Shown here: positions 38,512-48,514 of the stretch, one piece after another
Layout of the letters: each line of letters starts with the position of its first letter
Position numbering within the stretch: the stretch's first letter is position 1
NCBI RefSeq assembly: GCF_002119685.1
Contig: NZ_CP021108.1
Location: 186,001-250,000, forward strand
Reading direction: 5' to 3'
Length of the DNA stretch: 64,000 bases
DNA from: Bordetella genomosp. 8
Lineage (GTDB): Bacteria; Pseudomonadota; Gammaproteobacteria; Burkholderiales; Burkholderiaceae_B
The notes under the pieces: generated by a model
Told to the model about the DNA's origin: nothing
The model's input: only the letters and a program-made list of their open reading frames with translations
Database searches by the model: none
Position numbers and translations under genes: made by a program

Positions 38512-39210
38512 ATGAATGCTCCAGCACCTTTACATGGCATGGCCGCGCGTCGCGGCCTGCATCCCCTGGTCGCCATCGCGTCCGTTTGCGTGATCGCGCT
38601 CTGCGCGGTGGCCACCGCCGCCATCATGGGCTGGCTGCCCACGCCCAAGGCCCAACAGGAAGGCCGGGACCAGACCGCCAGCGTGGCGCAGGGCCCGGAA
38701 GACGCCAACCTGGCGCCCTTGCCGGCCGGGCAGGGCCAGCCGGCCGCCCAGGCCGCGGCCTCGGCGTCCGGACGCGCAGCGGCGGCGAGTACGCCCCAGC
38801 GCGTGGCCCAGGCGCCGGCCACGCAGCCGCCGTCTTCGCAGCAGCAGGCGGCCGCGGCATGCCCGCAATGCGGCGTGGTGGTGTCGATCAATACCGTCCA
38901 GGTGCCGGCCCAGAACAATGGCGAGCCCATCGTCGGCACGGTCGCCGGGGGCGTCGTCGGGGGCGTGGTCGGCAACCAGTTTGGTGGTGGCCACGGCAGG
39001 ACCGCGTTGACGGTGCTGGGCGCCGTGGGTGGCGCTTTGGCAGGCCGTGAAATCGAGCGTAATATCAAGCAGCAACAGACCGTGACACGGTATCAGCTGG
39101 TGGCGCGCACCAACGACGGCCGCACCCACACTTTCCACAGCGCGACGCCCTTCCAGTATTCGCCCGGGCAAGCGATCCGCGTGGAAAACAATCAGCTGCT
39201 GCCGGGTTGA
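38512..39210 (+). CDS. Glycine-zipper 2TM-domain (SlyB-like) envelope protein
   Basis: 232 residues. One N-terminal TM helix ('LVAIASVCVIALCAVATAA') is followed by an Ala/Gln/Pro-rich linker of about 70 residues, a CPQC motif, and a glycine-zipper domain ('VGTVAGGVVGGVVGNQFGGGHGR...GAVGGALAGREIE'). The last 45 residues form a small beta domain ('YQLVARTNDGRTHTF'). Such proteins insert in or bridge the envelope and are often stress-linked. The start is fixed by GGAG 8 bases upstream. The 198-bp upstream region has no confident promoter. Confidence 0.85.
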   Translation: MNAPAPLHGMAARRGLHPLVAIASVCVIALCAVATAAIMGWLPTPKAQQEGRDQTASVAQGPEDANLAPLPAGQGQPAAQAAASASGRAAAASTPQRVAQAPATQPPSSQQQAAAACPQCGVVVSINTVQVPAQNNGEPIVGTVAGGVVGGVVGNQFGGGHGRTALTVLGAVGGALAGREIERNIKQQQTVTRYQLVARTNDGRTHTFHSATPFQYSPGQAIRVENNQLLPG

Positions 39211-39235
39211 ACCCCTGGGCGGGCGCGAGGACGAA

Positions 39236-40135
39236 ATGACAGATCACAGCGGCAATCCCTTCGTTCTGCCCGGCATGGGTCAAGGCGCGGCCGACGCGTC
39301 CAGCAATCCGCTGCTGGCCAGCATGGAAATGATGCGGCAAGCCTGGGCCGGATTGACCGGCCCGGGCGGGCTGGCCCAGGTCATGCCCATGACCCCGCCC
39401 ATGAATCTGCAGGACCTGGAGCGGCGCATCGCCGAACTGCGCACCGTCGAGAGCTGGCTGCGCATGAATCTTTCGATGTTGAGCAGCACCATCCAAGGCC
39501 TGGAGGTGCAGCGATCCACGATCGCCACCTTGCGTTCCTTCGTCGACAACCTGGGCGCGCACGGCCAGGATGCGGGTGGGGGCGATGGCCCTTCGCCGCT
39601 GGAGATTGTCCTGGGGCTGAAGCCGGCGCCCGCATCCGCGGGCGGCGCTGGCCCGCAGGCCTGGTCCGGTGATGCCGTGGGAAAAAAGGCCGCCCGTGCG
39701 GCGGCCGAGGTTCCCGCGCATGAGCGCGACGCGGACGCGGGGACAGCTGGAGCATCGACGGATTCGTCGACGGATCCGTCTACCGGCGCATCGACAGGCG
39801 CATCGACAGGTGCATCGGCCGGTCCGGCACAGTCGGTCAACCAGGCGGCGCAATCGGCGTCGGAAGCCTGGTGGGGCATGCTGCAGCAGCAGTTCAACCA
39901 ACTGGCCGCCGCGACCGCCGCGAGCATGCCCGGCGCGATGCCGGGGGCGTCCACGCCGGGTGTCGCCAAAGCCGCTTCCCCCCGTCAAGGCGCGGCCGGC
40001 GCGAAACCGCAGGCGGGCGGCGCCCCGGCCGCGGCTCGCCGCGCCGCCGGCAAGACCGCGCAGCCCCGCCGTTCCGCGCCCCGTAAAACGGCGGCCAAAA
40101 AAAACAAAATACAATCGGATCCAGACCAATCGTAG
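39236..40135 (+). CDS. phaM: PhaM-type polyhydroxyalkanoate granule regulatory protein
   Basis: 299 residues. The N-terminal conserved part ('NPLLASMEMMRQAWAGL', then 'LQDLERRIAELRTVESWL', then 'SSTIQGLEVQRSTIATLRS') matches PhaM, which binds PHA synthase and nucleoid DNA and distributes granules. The middle is low-complexity with a 3x 12-bp DNA repeat (39785-39820). The C-terminus is Ala/Lys/Arg/Pro-rich (like 'RRSAPRKTAAKKNK'), the DNA-binding tail. The predicted role is PHA granule-nucleoid attachment; phaC is not in the window. Confidence 0.85.
   Translation: MTDHSGNPFVLPGMGQGAADASSNPLLASMEMMRQAWAGLTGPGGLAQVMPMTPPMNLQDLERRIAELRTVESWLRMNLSMLSSTIQGLEVQRSTIATLRSFVDNLGAHGQDAGGGDGPSPLEIVLGLKPAPASAGGAGPQAWSGDAVGKKAARAAAEVPAHERDADAGTAGASTDSSTDPSTGASTGASTGASAGPAQSVNQAAQSASEAWWGMLQQQFNQLAAATAASMPGAMPGASTPGVAKAASPRQGAAGAKPQAGGAPAAARRAAGKTAQPRRSAPRKTAAKKNKIQSDPDQS
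39785..39820 (+). repeat. 12-bp tandem repeat inside phaM
   Basis: Three copies of GGCGCATCGACA-like units (two identical, the third with three changes) encode the Gly-Ala-Ser-Thr linker. In-frame, so copy-number change would alter only linker length. Confidence 0.8.
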
Positions 40136-40189
40136 TTTTCCTTCCAGCCATGCGCCGCCCACGAGGCGGCGCATTCTCATCGAAATCCC

Positions 40190-41560
40190 ATGCTTAATGT
40201 CGTCATCCTCGCTGCCGGATTGGGCAAGCGCATGCAATCCGATCTGCCCAAGGTGCTGCACACGCTGGCCGGGCGGCCCATGCTGCGGCACGTCGTGGAC
40301 AGCGCCCGCGCGCTGAATCCGGCGCGCATCGTGGTCGTGGTCGGACATGGCGCGGACCGTGTCCAGGCCGCGTTCAAGGACCAGCCGGATCTTTCCTTCG
40401 CGTTGCAGCAGCCGCAGCACGGCACCGGCCATGCGGTCGCGCAGGCCGTCCCGCAATTGGGCGAAGGCGATGCCGACGACGCCACGCTGGTGCTGTACGG
40501 CGACGTGCCGCTGGTGCAGCCCGACACGCTGCGGCGCCTGCTGGCGGCTCGCGGCAATGGCATGGCGGTGCTGACGGAAACCCTGTCCGATCCCACGGGT
40601 TACGGACGCATCGTGCGCGACGACAAAGGCGATATCCGCCGCATCGTCGAGCACAAGGACGCCTCGGACGCCGAGCGCGCCATTGCCGAGGTCAATACCG
40701 GCATCCTGGCCGCGCCGACCGCGCGCCTGAAAGACTGGTTGACGCGCATCGACAACCGCAATGCGCAGGGCGAGTACTACCTGACCGATGTGGTGGGCCT
40801 GGCGGTGCAGGACGGCGTCGCCGTCGGCAGCGCGCAGCCGGCCGCGCATTGGGAGACGCTGGGCGTCAACAGCCGCGTGCAGCAGGCGGAGCTGGAACGC
40901 ACCTGGCAAGCCGAACAGGCGCGCCGCCTGCTCGAGGCCGGCGCATCCATCGCGGATCCCGCGCGCTTCGACCTGCGCGGCGCCATGCGGATCGGCCGCG
41001 ACGTATTCATCGACGTCGGCTGCGTCTTCGAAGGCGATATCCAGCTGGGCGACGGTGTGCGCGTCGGCCCGCACTGCGTGCTGCGCGACGTTGAAGTGGG
41101 CGCCGGCACCATCGTCGAAGCCTATAGCCATCTGCAGGACGCGACCATAGGCCAGGACGCCCGCATCGGGCCTTATGCGCGCCTGCGGCCGGGGACGTCC
41201 CTGGCGGACCGCGCGCACATCGGCAACTTCGTGGAAGTGAAAAACAGCAAGGTCGGCGAGGACAGCAAGGCGAACCACCTGGCGTATATCGGCGATGCCG
41301 ACGTGGGCGCGCGGGTCAACGTCGGCGCCGGCGCCATCACCTGCAATTACGATGGCGCGAACAAGCACCGCACCGTCATCGAGGACGATGCCTTCATCGG
41401 CTCCGATACCCAGCTGGTTGCGCCGGTGCGCGTCGGGCAGGGCGCCACGCTGGGCGCCGGCACAACGCTGACGCGCGATGCGCCGGCCGGCAAGCTGACG
41501 GTATCGCGCGCCCGGCAGGCCACTATCGAAGCCTGGCAACGCCCGGTCAAGAAATCGTGA
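40190..41560 (+). CDS. glmU: Bifunctional UDP-GlcNAc pyrophosphorylase / GlcN-1-P acetyltransferase
   Basis: Makes UDP-N-acetylglucosamine for peptidoglycan and LPS. 456 residues. The N-terminal nucleotidyltransferase starts '[20 protein letters not shown]'. Uridyl-binding '[10 protein letters not shown]' and 'LYGDVPL' follow. The C-terminal left-handed beta-helix shows hexapeptide repeats and '[19 protein letters not shown]', '[16 protein letters not shown]'. It ends overlapping the next gene (GTGA). Confidence 0.98.
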   Translation: MLNVVILAAGLGKRMQSDLPKVLHTLAGRPMLRHVVDSARALNPARIVVVVGHGADRVQAAFKDQPDLSFALQQPQHGTGHAVAQAVPQLGEGDADDATLVLYGDVPLVQPDTLRRLLAARGNGMAVLTETLSDPTGYGRIVRDDKGDIRRIVEHKDASDAERAIAEVNTGILAAPTARLKDWLTRIDNRNAQGEYYLTDVVGLAVQDGVAVGSAQPAAHWETLGVNSRVQQAELERTWQAEQARRLLEAGASIADPARFDLRGAMRIGRDVFIDVGCVFEGDIQLGDGVRVGPHCVLRDVEVGAGTIVEAYSHLQDATIGQDARIGPYARLRPGTSLADRAHIGNFVEVKNSKVGEDSKANHLAYIGDADVGARVNVGAGAITCNYDGANKHRTVIEDDAFIGSDTQLVAPVRVGQGATLGAGTTLTRDAPAGKLTVSRARQATIEAWQRPVKKS

Positions 41561-42993
41561 AGGACCAGAGCAGCACGCCCGCCAACGAATCTTCCGGCGC
41601 TTCCCCGCAGGGACCGGACGCCGGCGGCGCCAAGCCCGTGTTCGAAGGCCTGCCCACGCCGCGCCGCTACTGGGCGGCCGGCGTCGTCATGCTGGGCATG
41701 ACGCTGGCCGTACTCGACGCCACCATCGCCAACGTCGCCTTGCCGACGATATCGGCGGACCTGAACATCGCGCCCGCCAGCGCCGTGTGGATCGTCAACG
41801 CCTACAGCGTGTCGGTGGTGATCATGCTGCTGCCCCTGTCGGCGCTGGCCGAACGGGTGGGGTTCCGGCGCATGTTCGGGCTGGGGCTGGCCCTGTTCAC
41901 CCTGGCGTCGCTGGGGTGCGCGATGGCCAGTTCGCTCACGACGCTGATCATGGCGCGGATGTTCCAGGGCGTGGGCGCGGCATCGCTGATGTGCATGTTC
42001 GGCGGCCTGGTGCGCAATATCTATCCGCTGGCCAAGCTGGGCCGTGGCATCAGCCTGAACGCCACGCTGGTGGCGGTGATGTCGGTGCTGGGGCCGACGC
42101 TGGGATCCCTCATCTTGTCCGTGGCCGACTGGCCGTGGATCTTCGCGGTCAACGTGCCCATCGGGATTTTCGGCCTGTTCCTGGTCCGCTTCCTGCCGGA
42201 CCCGCCGCGCAACACGGCGCCCTTCGACGTGATCAGCGCCCTGCTTTGCATGGTCGTGCTGGGCGTGTTCATCACCGGGGTCGACAACCTGCATGAGGAT
42301 CTGGTCCGCGGACTGGGGATGGTGGCGATTTCGGTGCTGGCCGGCATCCTGCTGGTCCGGCGGGCCAGCCGCCAGACGGCGCCGCTGGTGCCGGTGGATC
42401 TGCTGCGCATCCAGCCGGTCGCCTACGCGGTGGCCGCCTCGGGCTGCACCTTCGCCGCGCAGATGAGCGCCTATGTGTCGCTGCCCTTCTATTTCCAGTC
42501 GGTGCTGGGACGGCCGCACCTGGAAGTCGGCATGCTGCTGGCCGCCTGGCCGGTGGGTACCGCGGTGGTCGCGCCGCTGGCGGGACGCCTGTCCGACCGT
42601 TACTCGGTGGCCATGCTGAGCGGCGCCGGCGCCGGGTGCATGATGCTGGGCCTGATCTGGCTGGCGGTGCTGCCGCACAGCGCGTCCAATCCCTGGATCA
42701 TCGCTGGCATGTTCATGTGCGGCCTGGGCTTCGGTTTCTTCCAGACGCCCAACAACCGTTCGATGATTTCCTCGGCGCCCCGGACGCGCAGCGGCGCGAT
42801 CGGCGGGGTGCAGGCGACCACGCGGGTGTTCGGGCAAAGCTTCGGCACCGCGCTCGTGGCGACCGCCTTCGGTCTTTTCCCCAGCAAGGGGCCGCTGGTG
42901 GCCATCAGCCTGGGCGCGCTATGCGCTGGCATGGCGGTGCTGGTCAATACGGTGCGTTTCTCGCGCGTGCCGGCGCAGCAACGCAAAGCCTAG
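41557..42993 (+). CDS. EmrB/QacA-type MFS drug exporter (DHA2 family)
   Basis: Proton-driven exporter of 478 residues with about 14 TM helices. DHA2 marks: '[20 protein letters not shown]' in TM1, '[20 protein letters not shown]', and '[20 protein letters not shown]' in the second half. It starts at a GTG overlapping the glmU stop. No membrane-fusion partner (EmrA) is adjacent, so it may work alone. Substrate unknown. Confidence 0.93.
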   Translation: MKDQSSTPANESSGASPQGPDAGGAKPVFEGLPTPRRYWAAGVVMLGMTLAVLDATIANVALPTISADLNIAPASAVWIVNAYSVSVVIMLLPLSALAERVGFRRMFGLGLALFTLASLGCAMASSLTTLIMARMFQGVGAASLMCMFGGLVRNIYPLAKLGRGISLNATLVAVMSVLGPTLGSLILSVADWPWIFAVNVPIGIFGLFLVRFLPDPPRNTAPFDVISALLCMVVLGVFITGVDNLHEDLVRGLGMVAISVLAGILLVRRASRQTAPLVPVDLLRIQPVAYAVAASGCTFAAQMSAYVSLPFYFQSVLGRPHLEVGMLLAAWPVGTAVVAPLAGRLSDRYSVAMLSGAGAGCMMLGLIWLAVLPHSASNPWIIAGMFMCGLGFGFFQTPNNRSMISSAPRTRSGAIGGVQATTRVFGQSFGTALVATAFGLFPSKGPLVAISLGALCAGMAVLVNTVRFSRVPAQQRKA

Positions 42994-43006
42994 GTGACGC
43001 CGCGGT

Positions 43007-43066
43007 AACCGGCCCCCGCAATCGGCCTCCGCAATCGGCCCTCTTTTTGGGGGCCGGTTTATTTTC
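43007..43066 (+). terminator. Long-stem terminator after the MFS gene, with internal direct repeat
   Basis: AACCGGCCCCC (43007-43017) pairs perfectly with GGGGGCCGGTT (43049-43059), followed by TTATTTT. The loop contains two tandem CCGCAATCGGCC copies. Efficient terminators normally have small loops, so the repeat may be an insertion into an older terminator. Confidence 0.65.
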
Positions 43067-43128
43067 GGGGGCCGGCAGCCGTTAACCGGTTGCGGGCGGC
43101 GCTTCGCTGCCCCAGCATGGCCCGCTCC

Positions 43129-43134
43129 TATAAT
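43129..43134 (+). promoter_or_regulatory. Candidate -10 box of ugd
   Basis: Perfect TATAAT 52 bp before the ugd start codon; no good -35 at normal spacing. Confidence 0.45.
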
Positions 43135-43186
43135 GCGGCCATGGCCGCGCGTTGCGCGCGGATGAATCGATGAAGGGCGTTTATCA

Positions 43187-44521
43187 ATGAAGATCACCGT
43201 GGTGGGTACGGGATATGTCGGCCTGGTTTCCGGGGCGTGCCTGGCGGAAATGGGTAACGACGTCATGTGCCTGGACGTCGACGCCACGAAGGTCGAGCGC
43301 CTGAAGCGGAACGACATACCGATCTACGAGCCGGGCCTGGAAGAGCTCGTCCGCCGCAATGCGGCGGGCGGCCGCCTGCATTTCACCACTGACGTCGCCG
43401 AAAGCGTGCGCCATGGCGACGTCCAGTTCATCGCGGTGGGGACGCCGCCGGGCGAAGACGGCTCGGCCGACCTGCAATACGTGCTGGAAGCCGCGCGCAA
43501 CATCGCCCGCCACATGAGCGGCCGCAAGATCATCGTCGACAAGTCCACCGTGCCGGTCGGCACCGCCGACAAGGTGCGCGAGGCCGTGGCGCAGGTGCTG
43601 GCGGAGCGCGGGGTCGATTTCCCCTTCAGCGTGGCCTCGAATCCCGAGTTCCTGAAGGAAGGCGCGGCGATCCAGGATTTCATGAGCCCGGACCGCGTGG
43701 TCGTGGGCGCCGACGACGAACACACCATCGGCGTGATGCGGCGTATCTACGAGCCGTTCCAGCGCACGCACGACCGGCTCATGGTCATGGACGTGCGCTC
43801 GGCCGAGCTGACCAAGTACGCCGCCAACGCCATGCTGGCCACCCGCATTTCGTTCATGAACGAAATGGCCAACCTGGCGGAGATCCTGGGCGCCGACATC
43901 GAGCAGGTCCGCCGCGGTATCGGCGCCGATCCGCGCATCGGCTACCAGTTCCTGTATCCGGGCGCCGGCTATGGCGGTTCGTGTTTTCCGAAGGATGTGC
44001 AGGCATTGGAGCGCACGGCGAAGCAGCACGGGCTGCAGATGCGCGTCATCCAGGCGGTGGAAGCCGCCAACGATGCGCAGAAGTTCCGCCTGTCCGAGAA
44101 AGTGACGCGGCGCTATGGCGAAAACCTGGCCGGCCGCACCTTCGCCCTCTGGGGGCTGGCCTTCAAGCCGAATACCGACGATATGCGCGAAGCGCCCAGC
44201 CTGACCGTGATCCAGGAGCTGGTGCAGCGCGGCGCGCGCATCCGCGCCTACGATCCTGTCGCCATGGACGAGGCGCGCAAGGTCGTCGCCCGCATGCCCG
44301 GCGTACAGGACAAGGTGGAGTTCGTGGCCGATATGTACCAGGCCCTGGACGGCGCCGACGGGCTGCTGCTGGTCACCGAATGGAAGGCATTCCGCGCGCC
44401 CGATTTCGAGCGCATCCTGGGCCTGCTGAAGTCGCCGCTGATCCTGGACGGCCGCAACCAGTACAACGCCGCCGAGCTCAAGGCCATGGGCTTCGACTAC
44501 GAGGGCATCGGCCGCGCATGA
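43187..44521 (+). CDS. ugd: UDP-glucose/UDP-sugar 6-dehydrogenase
   Basis: NAD-dependent oxidation of UDP-glucose to UDP-glucuronate, a precursor for polysaccharides. 444 residues. N-terminal NAD fold '[19 protein letters not shown]'. Substrate helices '[19 protein letters not shown]'. Catalytic Cys in '[16 protein letters not shown]'. C-terminal domain '[19 protein letters not shown]'. It overlaps the glycosyltransferase by ATGA. Confidence 0.97.
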   Translation: MKITVVGTGYVGLVSGACLAEMGNDVMCLDVDATKVERLKRNDIPIYEPGLEELVRRNAAGGRLHFTTDVAESVRHGDVQFIAVGTPPGEDGSADLQYVLEAARNIARHMSGRKIIVDKSTVPVGTADKVREAVAQVLAERGVDFPFSVASNPEFLKEGAAIQDFMSPDRVVVGADDEHTIGVMRRIYEPFQRTHDRLMVMDVRSAELTKYAANAMLATRISFMNEMANLAEILGADIEQVRRGIGADPRIGYQFLYPGAGYGGSCFPKDVQALERTAKQHGLQMRVIQAVEAANDAQKFRLSEKVTRRYGENLAGRTFALWGLAFKPNTDDMREAPSLTVIQELVQRGARIRAYDPVAMDEARKVVARMPGVQDKVEFVADMYQALDGADGLLLVTEWKAFRAPDFERILGLLKSPLILDGRNQYNAAELKAMGFDYEGIGRA

Positions 44522-45606
44522 AGATCCTGCAGCTCAACTTCGAGAAGGGCTGGCGTGGCGGGGAAAGGCAAACCCTGTACTGCATGATGGCCTTTCGCGA
44601 TGCGGGGCACGAGGTCGAGCTGATGGCGCGCGCCGGCGGTCCGCTGGCGCAGCGCGCTGCGGAGCAGGGCTTCAAGGTGCACGGCGTCAAGCACGTGCCC
44701 GGGCAGATTGCATTCCTGGCCACGCGCGGACGGCGCTACGACATCATCCACGCCCAGACCGCCAACACGGTCACCTGGGCGGTGCTGACCAAGGCGCTGC
44801 ATGGCCGGCCGGTGGTTTTCTCGCGGCGCACGTCCTTCGTGGTCGAACCGGGACAGGAATGGAAGACCGGCGGCAAATGGCGCCGGGTGGACCTGCTGGT
44901 GGCCATCAGCGACATGGCGGCCGCCGAGCCGCGCCGCCTGGGCATCGAGCCCGTCATCATCCGCAGCGCGGTGTTGCCGGCACCCATCGATACCGACAAC
45001 CTGGCCAGGCTGTCTTCCGAATTCAAGCTGCCCGGCAAGAAAATCATCGCGACGTCGGCCGCGCTGATCCACGACAAGGATCCGCTGACGATGATCCGCG
45101 CGGTTGGCGAACTGGCCGAGACGCGGCTGGATTTCATCTTCGTCCACTTCGGCGCCGGCGGAAATAACGAGGCGCAGGCGCGCGTGCTGGTGGCCGAGCT
45201 CGGATTGCAGTCCGTCTACCTGTTCGCGGGGTTCCGCAAGGGCGTGGAGGACTTCTACGCCGCCATGGACGTCTTCGCCATGAGTTCGCGCGAAGAAGCG
45301 CTGGGCAGCAGCGTGTTCGACGCCTTCCTGCGCCGCGTGCCGGTGGTGTCGACCGATGCCGGCGGCTTGAAGGAAAGCCTGGCGGACGGGCGCGGCATCC
45401 TCTGCCCGGTGGAGGACTATCGCGCCCTGGCGGCGGGCATGGGCCGTCTGCTGGACGATGCGCCATTGCGCGAGCAGGTCGTGCAACGGGCCTATGACTA
45501 CGTGCGCGCGGAGCACGACGTGCGCGGCATGGGCGATCGTTACCTGGCCCAGTTCGAACGCCTGCTGCGCGAGCGCGGCGAGGCGCGGCGGATCGAGGCG
45601 TCCTGA
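44518..45606 (+). CDS. GT4-type glycosyltransferase
   Basis: GT-B fold transferase, 362 residues. N-terminal acceptor half '[18 protein letters not shown]' (GGxE/R pattern). C-terminal donor half with '[13 protein letters not shown]', '[20 protein letters not shown]' and '[22 protein letters not shown]', the EX7E region of GT4 enzymes. Translationally coupled to ugd, so the acceptor is probably an envelope polysaccharide or lipid using a uronic acid or related sugar. The specific reaction is unknown. Confidence 0.88.
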   Translation: MKILQLNFEKGWRGGERQTLYCMMAFRDAGHEVELMARAGGPLAQRAAEQGFKVHGVKHVPGQIAFLATRGRRYDIIHAQTANTVTWAVLTKALHGRPVVFSRRTSFVVEPGQEWKTGGKWRRVDLLVAISDMAAAEPRRLGIEPVIIRSAVLPAPIDTDNLARLSSEFKLPGKKIIATSAALIHDKDPLTMIRAVGELAETRLDFIFVHFGAGGNNEAQARVLVAELGLQSVYLFAGFRKGVEDFYAAMDVFAMSSREEALGSSVFDAFLRRVPVVSTDAGGLKESLADGRGILCPVEDYRALAAGMGRLLDDAPLREQVVQRAYDYVRAEHDVRGMGDRYLAQFERLLRERGEARRIEAS

Positions 45607-45614
45607 GCGGCGCG

Positions 45615-46094
45615 CTATACGACCAGGCGCGTGTCGAACTTCGCGCGATGGACCGAGAAGAACGTCCGCACGTTGCGTACGTTCGCCTGCGCGGTGAATG
45701 CGCGGTGCGCCAGCGCGTGATACGCCGGCATGTCCCTGACTTGCGCGATCAATAGAAAATCCGGCCCGGGCGAGACGCGGTAGCACTGCAGCACCGCCGG
45801 CTCGTCGCGCATGCGGGCTTCGAATTCGTCCATTCGTTCGGCCGCCTGGACGTCCAGGGTGACCTCCACCAGCGCCGTCAGGCTGCTGCCCAGCCGGGCG
45901 GGATCCAGGATGACGACCTGCTTTTCGATGATGCCCTGCTCGCGCAGGCGGCGGACGCGTCGCAGGCAGGTGGGCGGCGACGCGTGGACTTTTTCGGCGA
46001 GCTCCTGGTTGGTCAGGGCGGCGTCGGCTTGCAACTGATCCAGGATCCGGCGATCCAGATCGTCCAGTTCGGGTAGTGCGTCTGGCGTGTTCAT
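45615..46094 (-). CDS. Lrp/AsnC-family transcriptional regulator
   Basis: 159 residues. Helix-turn-helix 'LTNQELAEKVHASPPTCLRRVRRL' region (parts: NQELAEKVHAS, TCLRRVRRLRE). The RAM ligand-binding domain follows, with 'VLQCYRVSPGPDFLLIAQV'. Feast/famine-type regulator. It is convergent with the glycosyltransferase (8 bp between) and divergent from glmS across an AT-rich region with an inverted repeat that could be its site. Confidence 0.92.
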   Translation of the reverse strand: MNTPDALPELDDLDRRILDQLQADAALTNQELAEKVHASPPTCLRRVRRLREQGIIEKQVVILDPARLGSSLTALVEVTLDVQAAERMDEFEARMRDEPAVLQCYRVSPGPDFLLIAQVRDMPAYHALAHRAFTAQANVRNVRTFFSVHRAKFDTRLVV

Positions 46095-46174
46095 GGCTGA
46101 TGTTCGCGGATTTGGAAGAAGGTAAGTCGGGGCGGTTGGAATTTATAGATTTTATTTACTTAGGAAGTTTTCGT

Positions 46175-46199
46175 AAATTTCATCTCTGGCATGAGATTT
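46175..46199. promoter_or_regulatory. Imperfect inverted repeat in the lrp-glmS divergent region
   Basis: AAATTTCAT and ATGAGATTT are 9-bp arms with one mismatch, 7 bases apart, in a conspicuously AT-rich 199-bp region. Size and composition fit an Lrp-type site. Confidence 0.45.
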
Positions 46200-46293
46200 C
46201 CGATAATTTCACATTCGCCGGAATTGAGAAATCCGATTTCTTTGGTGTCGCCGCACAATCCTCGCATTGCATCAATCACCCCTGGAGCTTTCC

Positions 46294-48126
46294 ATGTGCG
46301 GAATCGTCGGCGCGGTCGCCCAACGCGACATCACCCCCATCCTGGTCGAGGGCCTGCGGCGCCTGGAGTACCGGGGCTATGACTCCTGCGGCGTGGCGGT
46401 CTACGCGGACGGCGAGCTGCGCCGCACACGCAGCACGGAACGCGTTTCCGAACTCAGCGAACAGATCGCCCGCAATCACCTGAGCGGCTACACGGGGATC
46501 TCGCACACCCGCTGGGCGACCCATGGCGCGCCGGCCACGCATAACGCCCACCCGCACTTTTCCAGCTTCGGCAAGGACGCCGCGCGTATCGCACTGGTCC
46601 ACAACGGCATCATCGAAAACCATGACGAACTGCGCGCCGAGCTGCAGGCCGTCGGCTATGTCTTCGAAAGCCAGACCGACACCGAAGTCATCGCCCACCT
46701 GGTCAACCACCTGTATGCGGGCGACCTGTTCGAAGCCGTGCAGCAGGCCGTGCGCCGCCTGCATGGCGCCTACGCCATCGCCGTTTTCTGCCGCGACGAG
46801 CCGCACCGCGTCGTGGGCGCGCGCCAGGGCTCGCCTCTGGTGGTCGGCGTCGGCGAAAACGAGAACTTCCTGGCCTCCGACGCGCTGGCGCTGGCCGGCA
46901 CCACCGATCGCATCATCTACCTGGAAGACGGCGACGTGGTGGACCTGCAATTGACGCGCGTATGGATCGTCGACGACCAGGGCCGGCCGGTCGAGCGCCA
47001 GGTGAATACCGTGCAGGTGCACACCGGCGCCGCGGAGCTGGGCCCCTACCGGCACTTCATGCAGAAGGAAATCTTCGAGCAGCCGCGCGCGGTGGGCGAT
47101 ACCTTGCAGGACATCGAGACCATCACGCCGGAGCTGTTCGGCGATGGCGCCTATCGCGTATTCAAGGACACGGATTCGGTATTGATCCTGGCGTGCGGCA
47201 CGAGTTACTACGCGGGGCTGACCGCCAAGTACTGGATCGAATCCCTGGCCAAGCTGCCCGTGGCGGTGGAGATCGCCAGCGAGTACCGCTATCGCGACAG
47301 CGTGCCGAACCCGCGCGCGCTGGTGGTCACCATTTCGCAGTCGGGCGAGACCGCCGACACCCTGGCGGCGTTGAAGCACGCGCGCAGCCTGGGCATGGAA
47401 AACACGCTGACCATCTGCAACGTCGCCACCAGCGCGATGGTGCGCGAATGCAAGCTGAACTTCATCACGCGCGCCGGCGTCGAGATCGGCGTGGCGTCGA
47501 CCAAGGCCTTCACCACGCAGCTGACCGCCTTGTTCATGCTGACGCTGGCCCTGGCGCAGACGCACGGCCGGCTGACGGATGAAGAGGAGGCCGAGCATAT
47601 CAAGGCGCTGCGCCATCTGCCGGTGGCGATTGGCTCGGTGCTGGCGCTGGAGCCGCAGATCATCGGCTGGGCCGCGCGCTTCGCCACCAAGGAAAACGCG
47701 CTATTCCTGGGGCGGGGCCTGCACTATCCGATCGCCCTGGAAGGCGCCTTGAAGCTGAAGGAAATCAGCTACATCCATGCCGAAGCCTATCCCGCCGGCG
47801 AGCTGAAGCACGGCCCGCTGGCGCTGGTGACCGAGCAGATGCCCGTCGTCACCATCGCGCCCAACGACGCGCTGCTGGAGAAGCTGAAGTCCAATATGCA
47901 GGAGGTGCGTGCGCGCGGAGGTGAGCTGTACGTGTTCGCGGATGCGGATAGCCGGATTACCAGCGGCAACGGCACCCACGTCATTCGCATGCCGGAGCAC
48001 TATGGCAAGCTGTCGCCTATCCTGCATACGATTCCGTTGCAGTTGCTGGCGTATCACACGGCCTGCGCGCGGGGGACGGATGTGGATAAGCCGAGGAATC
48101 TGGCGAAGAGTGTGACGGTGGAGTAG
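46294..48126 (+). CDS. glmS: Glutamine-fructose-6-phosphate aminotransferase
   Basis: First enzyme of the hexosamine pathway, partner of GlmU. 610 residues. Cys2 of [12 protein letters not shown] is the glutaminase nucleophile and fixes the start. Two SIS domains: '[19 protein letters not shown]', '[19 protein letters not shown]' and '[19 protein letters not shown]'. The C-terminus ends [12 protein letters not shown] as usual. The last 100 bases use noticeably more A/T-ending codons than the rest. No glmS ribozyme is visible upstream. Confidence 0.98.
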   Translation: MCGIVGAVAQRDITPILVEGLRRLEYRGYDSCGVAVYADGELRRTRSTERVSELSEQIARNHLSGYTGISHTRWATHGAPATHNAHPHFSSFGKDAARIALVHNGIIENHDELRAELQAVGYVFESQTDTEVIAHLVNHLYAGDLFEAVQQAVRRLHGAYAIAVFCRDEPHRVVGARQGSPLVVGVGENENFLASDALALAGTTDRIIYLEDGDVVDLQLTRVWIVDDQGRPVERQVNTVQVHTGAAELGPYRHFMQKEIFEQPRAVGDTLQDIETITPELFGDGAYRVFKDTDSVLILACGTSYYAGLTAKYWIESLAKLPVAVEIASEYRYRDSVPNPRALVVTISQSGETADTLAALKHARSLGMENTLTICNVATSAMVRECKLNFITRAGVEIGVASTKAFTTQLTALFMLTLALAQTHGRLTDEEEAEHIKALRHLPVAIGSVLALEPQIIGWAARFATKENALFLGRGLHYPIALEGALKLKEISYIHAEAYPAGELKHGPLALVTEQMPVVTIAPNDALLEKLKSNMQEVRARGGELYVFADADSRITSGNGTHVIRMPEHYGKLSPILHTIPLQLLAYHTACARGTDVDKPRNLAKSVTVE

Positions 48127-48152
48127 CGACCAGGACCAAGAGACACGGGTTT
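48088..48152. other. attTn7-equivalent position (glmS 3' end)
   Basis: The codons for [12 protein letters not shown] plus about 25 bp after the stop form the site recognised by Tn7-type TnsD. The AT-richer island starts right behind it. No Tn7 end sequence or tns gene was seen, so this marks a known insertion hot spot rather than a proven Tn7 event. Confidence 0.5.
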
Positions 48153-48304
48153 GCGATGTGCGAGAGCGATCTCCGAAACATCGCCTGTCGCAAGATGCTT
48201 TGTTTTTCTCGGGGCTACATAGGGGCTGTAGCGTCACTGCAGGCCGAGATGTATGACGCGGAGCCAGCAGCCATGTGGCTGTCGCACACCGTGTTTGCAG
48301 CGAC
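48127..48304. other. Intergenic region between glmS and the defence island
   Basis: 178 bp. GCGATGT (48153-48159) and ACATCGC (48178-48184) form a 7-bp inverted repeat, with TTTGTTTTTCT a few bases later, possibly the glmS terminator. No ORF or recognisable mobile-element end is visible. Confidence 0.4.
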
Positions 48305-48514
48305 CTAGTCTGCTATTACTTCGGCTTGGGGCGGGTTCCAGGTTGTCAACCGGTTTTCGCCGGAAGGCTGTCCCGAAGATGAACCTACATTCATCCTTTC
48401 GCGAAAGTTGTCCGTTCCTTCCAACTGCATTCGCGCTCGCTTCTCGCTAGACCAACTACGCACCGCTTCCTGGGCGCGTTCGATTTGCTCGTTTAGGGAT
48501 AGTGGCTGAGTCAT
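48305..48514 (-). CDS. Small protein of unknown function following the deaminase
   Basis: 69 residues, hydrophilic. The N-terminal 35 are predicted helical ('SLNEQIERAQEAVRSWSSEK'); the rest looks disordered. A strong Shine-Dalgarno (GGGAG, 6 bases before ATG) supports translation. It overlaps the 3' end of the deaminase gene by 59 bp in another frame, so the two are cotranscribed. I do not recognise a family. Base composition is like the island, not the flanks. Confidence 0.65.
   Translation of the reverse strand: MTQPLSLNEQIERAQEAVRSWSSEKRARMQLEGTDNFRERMNVGSSSGQPSGENRLTTWNPPQAEVIAD

Noticed and set aside
48268..48281. CAGCCA-TG-TGGCTG palindrome
   Set aside because: Two-base centre cannot form an RNA loop, and no promoter or gene start is nearby to make it a likely operator.
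48127..48304. Tn7 end or transposition genes behind glmS
   Set aside because: No TGTGGGCGGACA-like end and no tnsABCD-like gene; only the target position fits. The island ATPase does not look like TnsC by eye.
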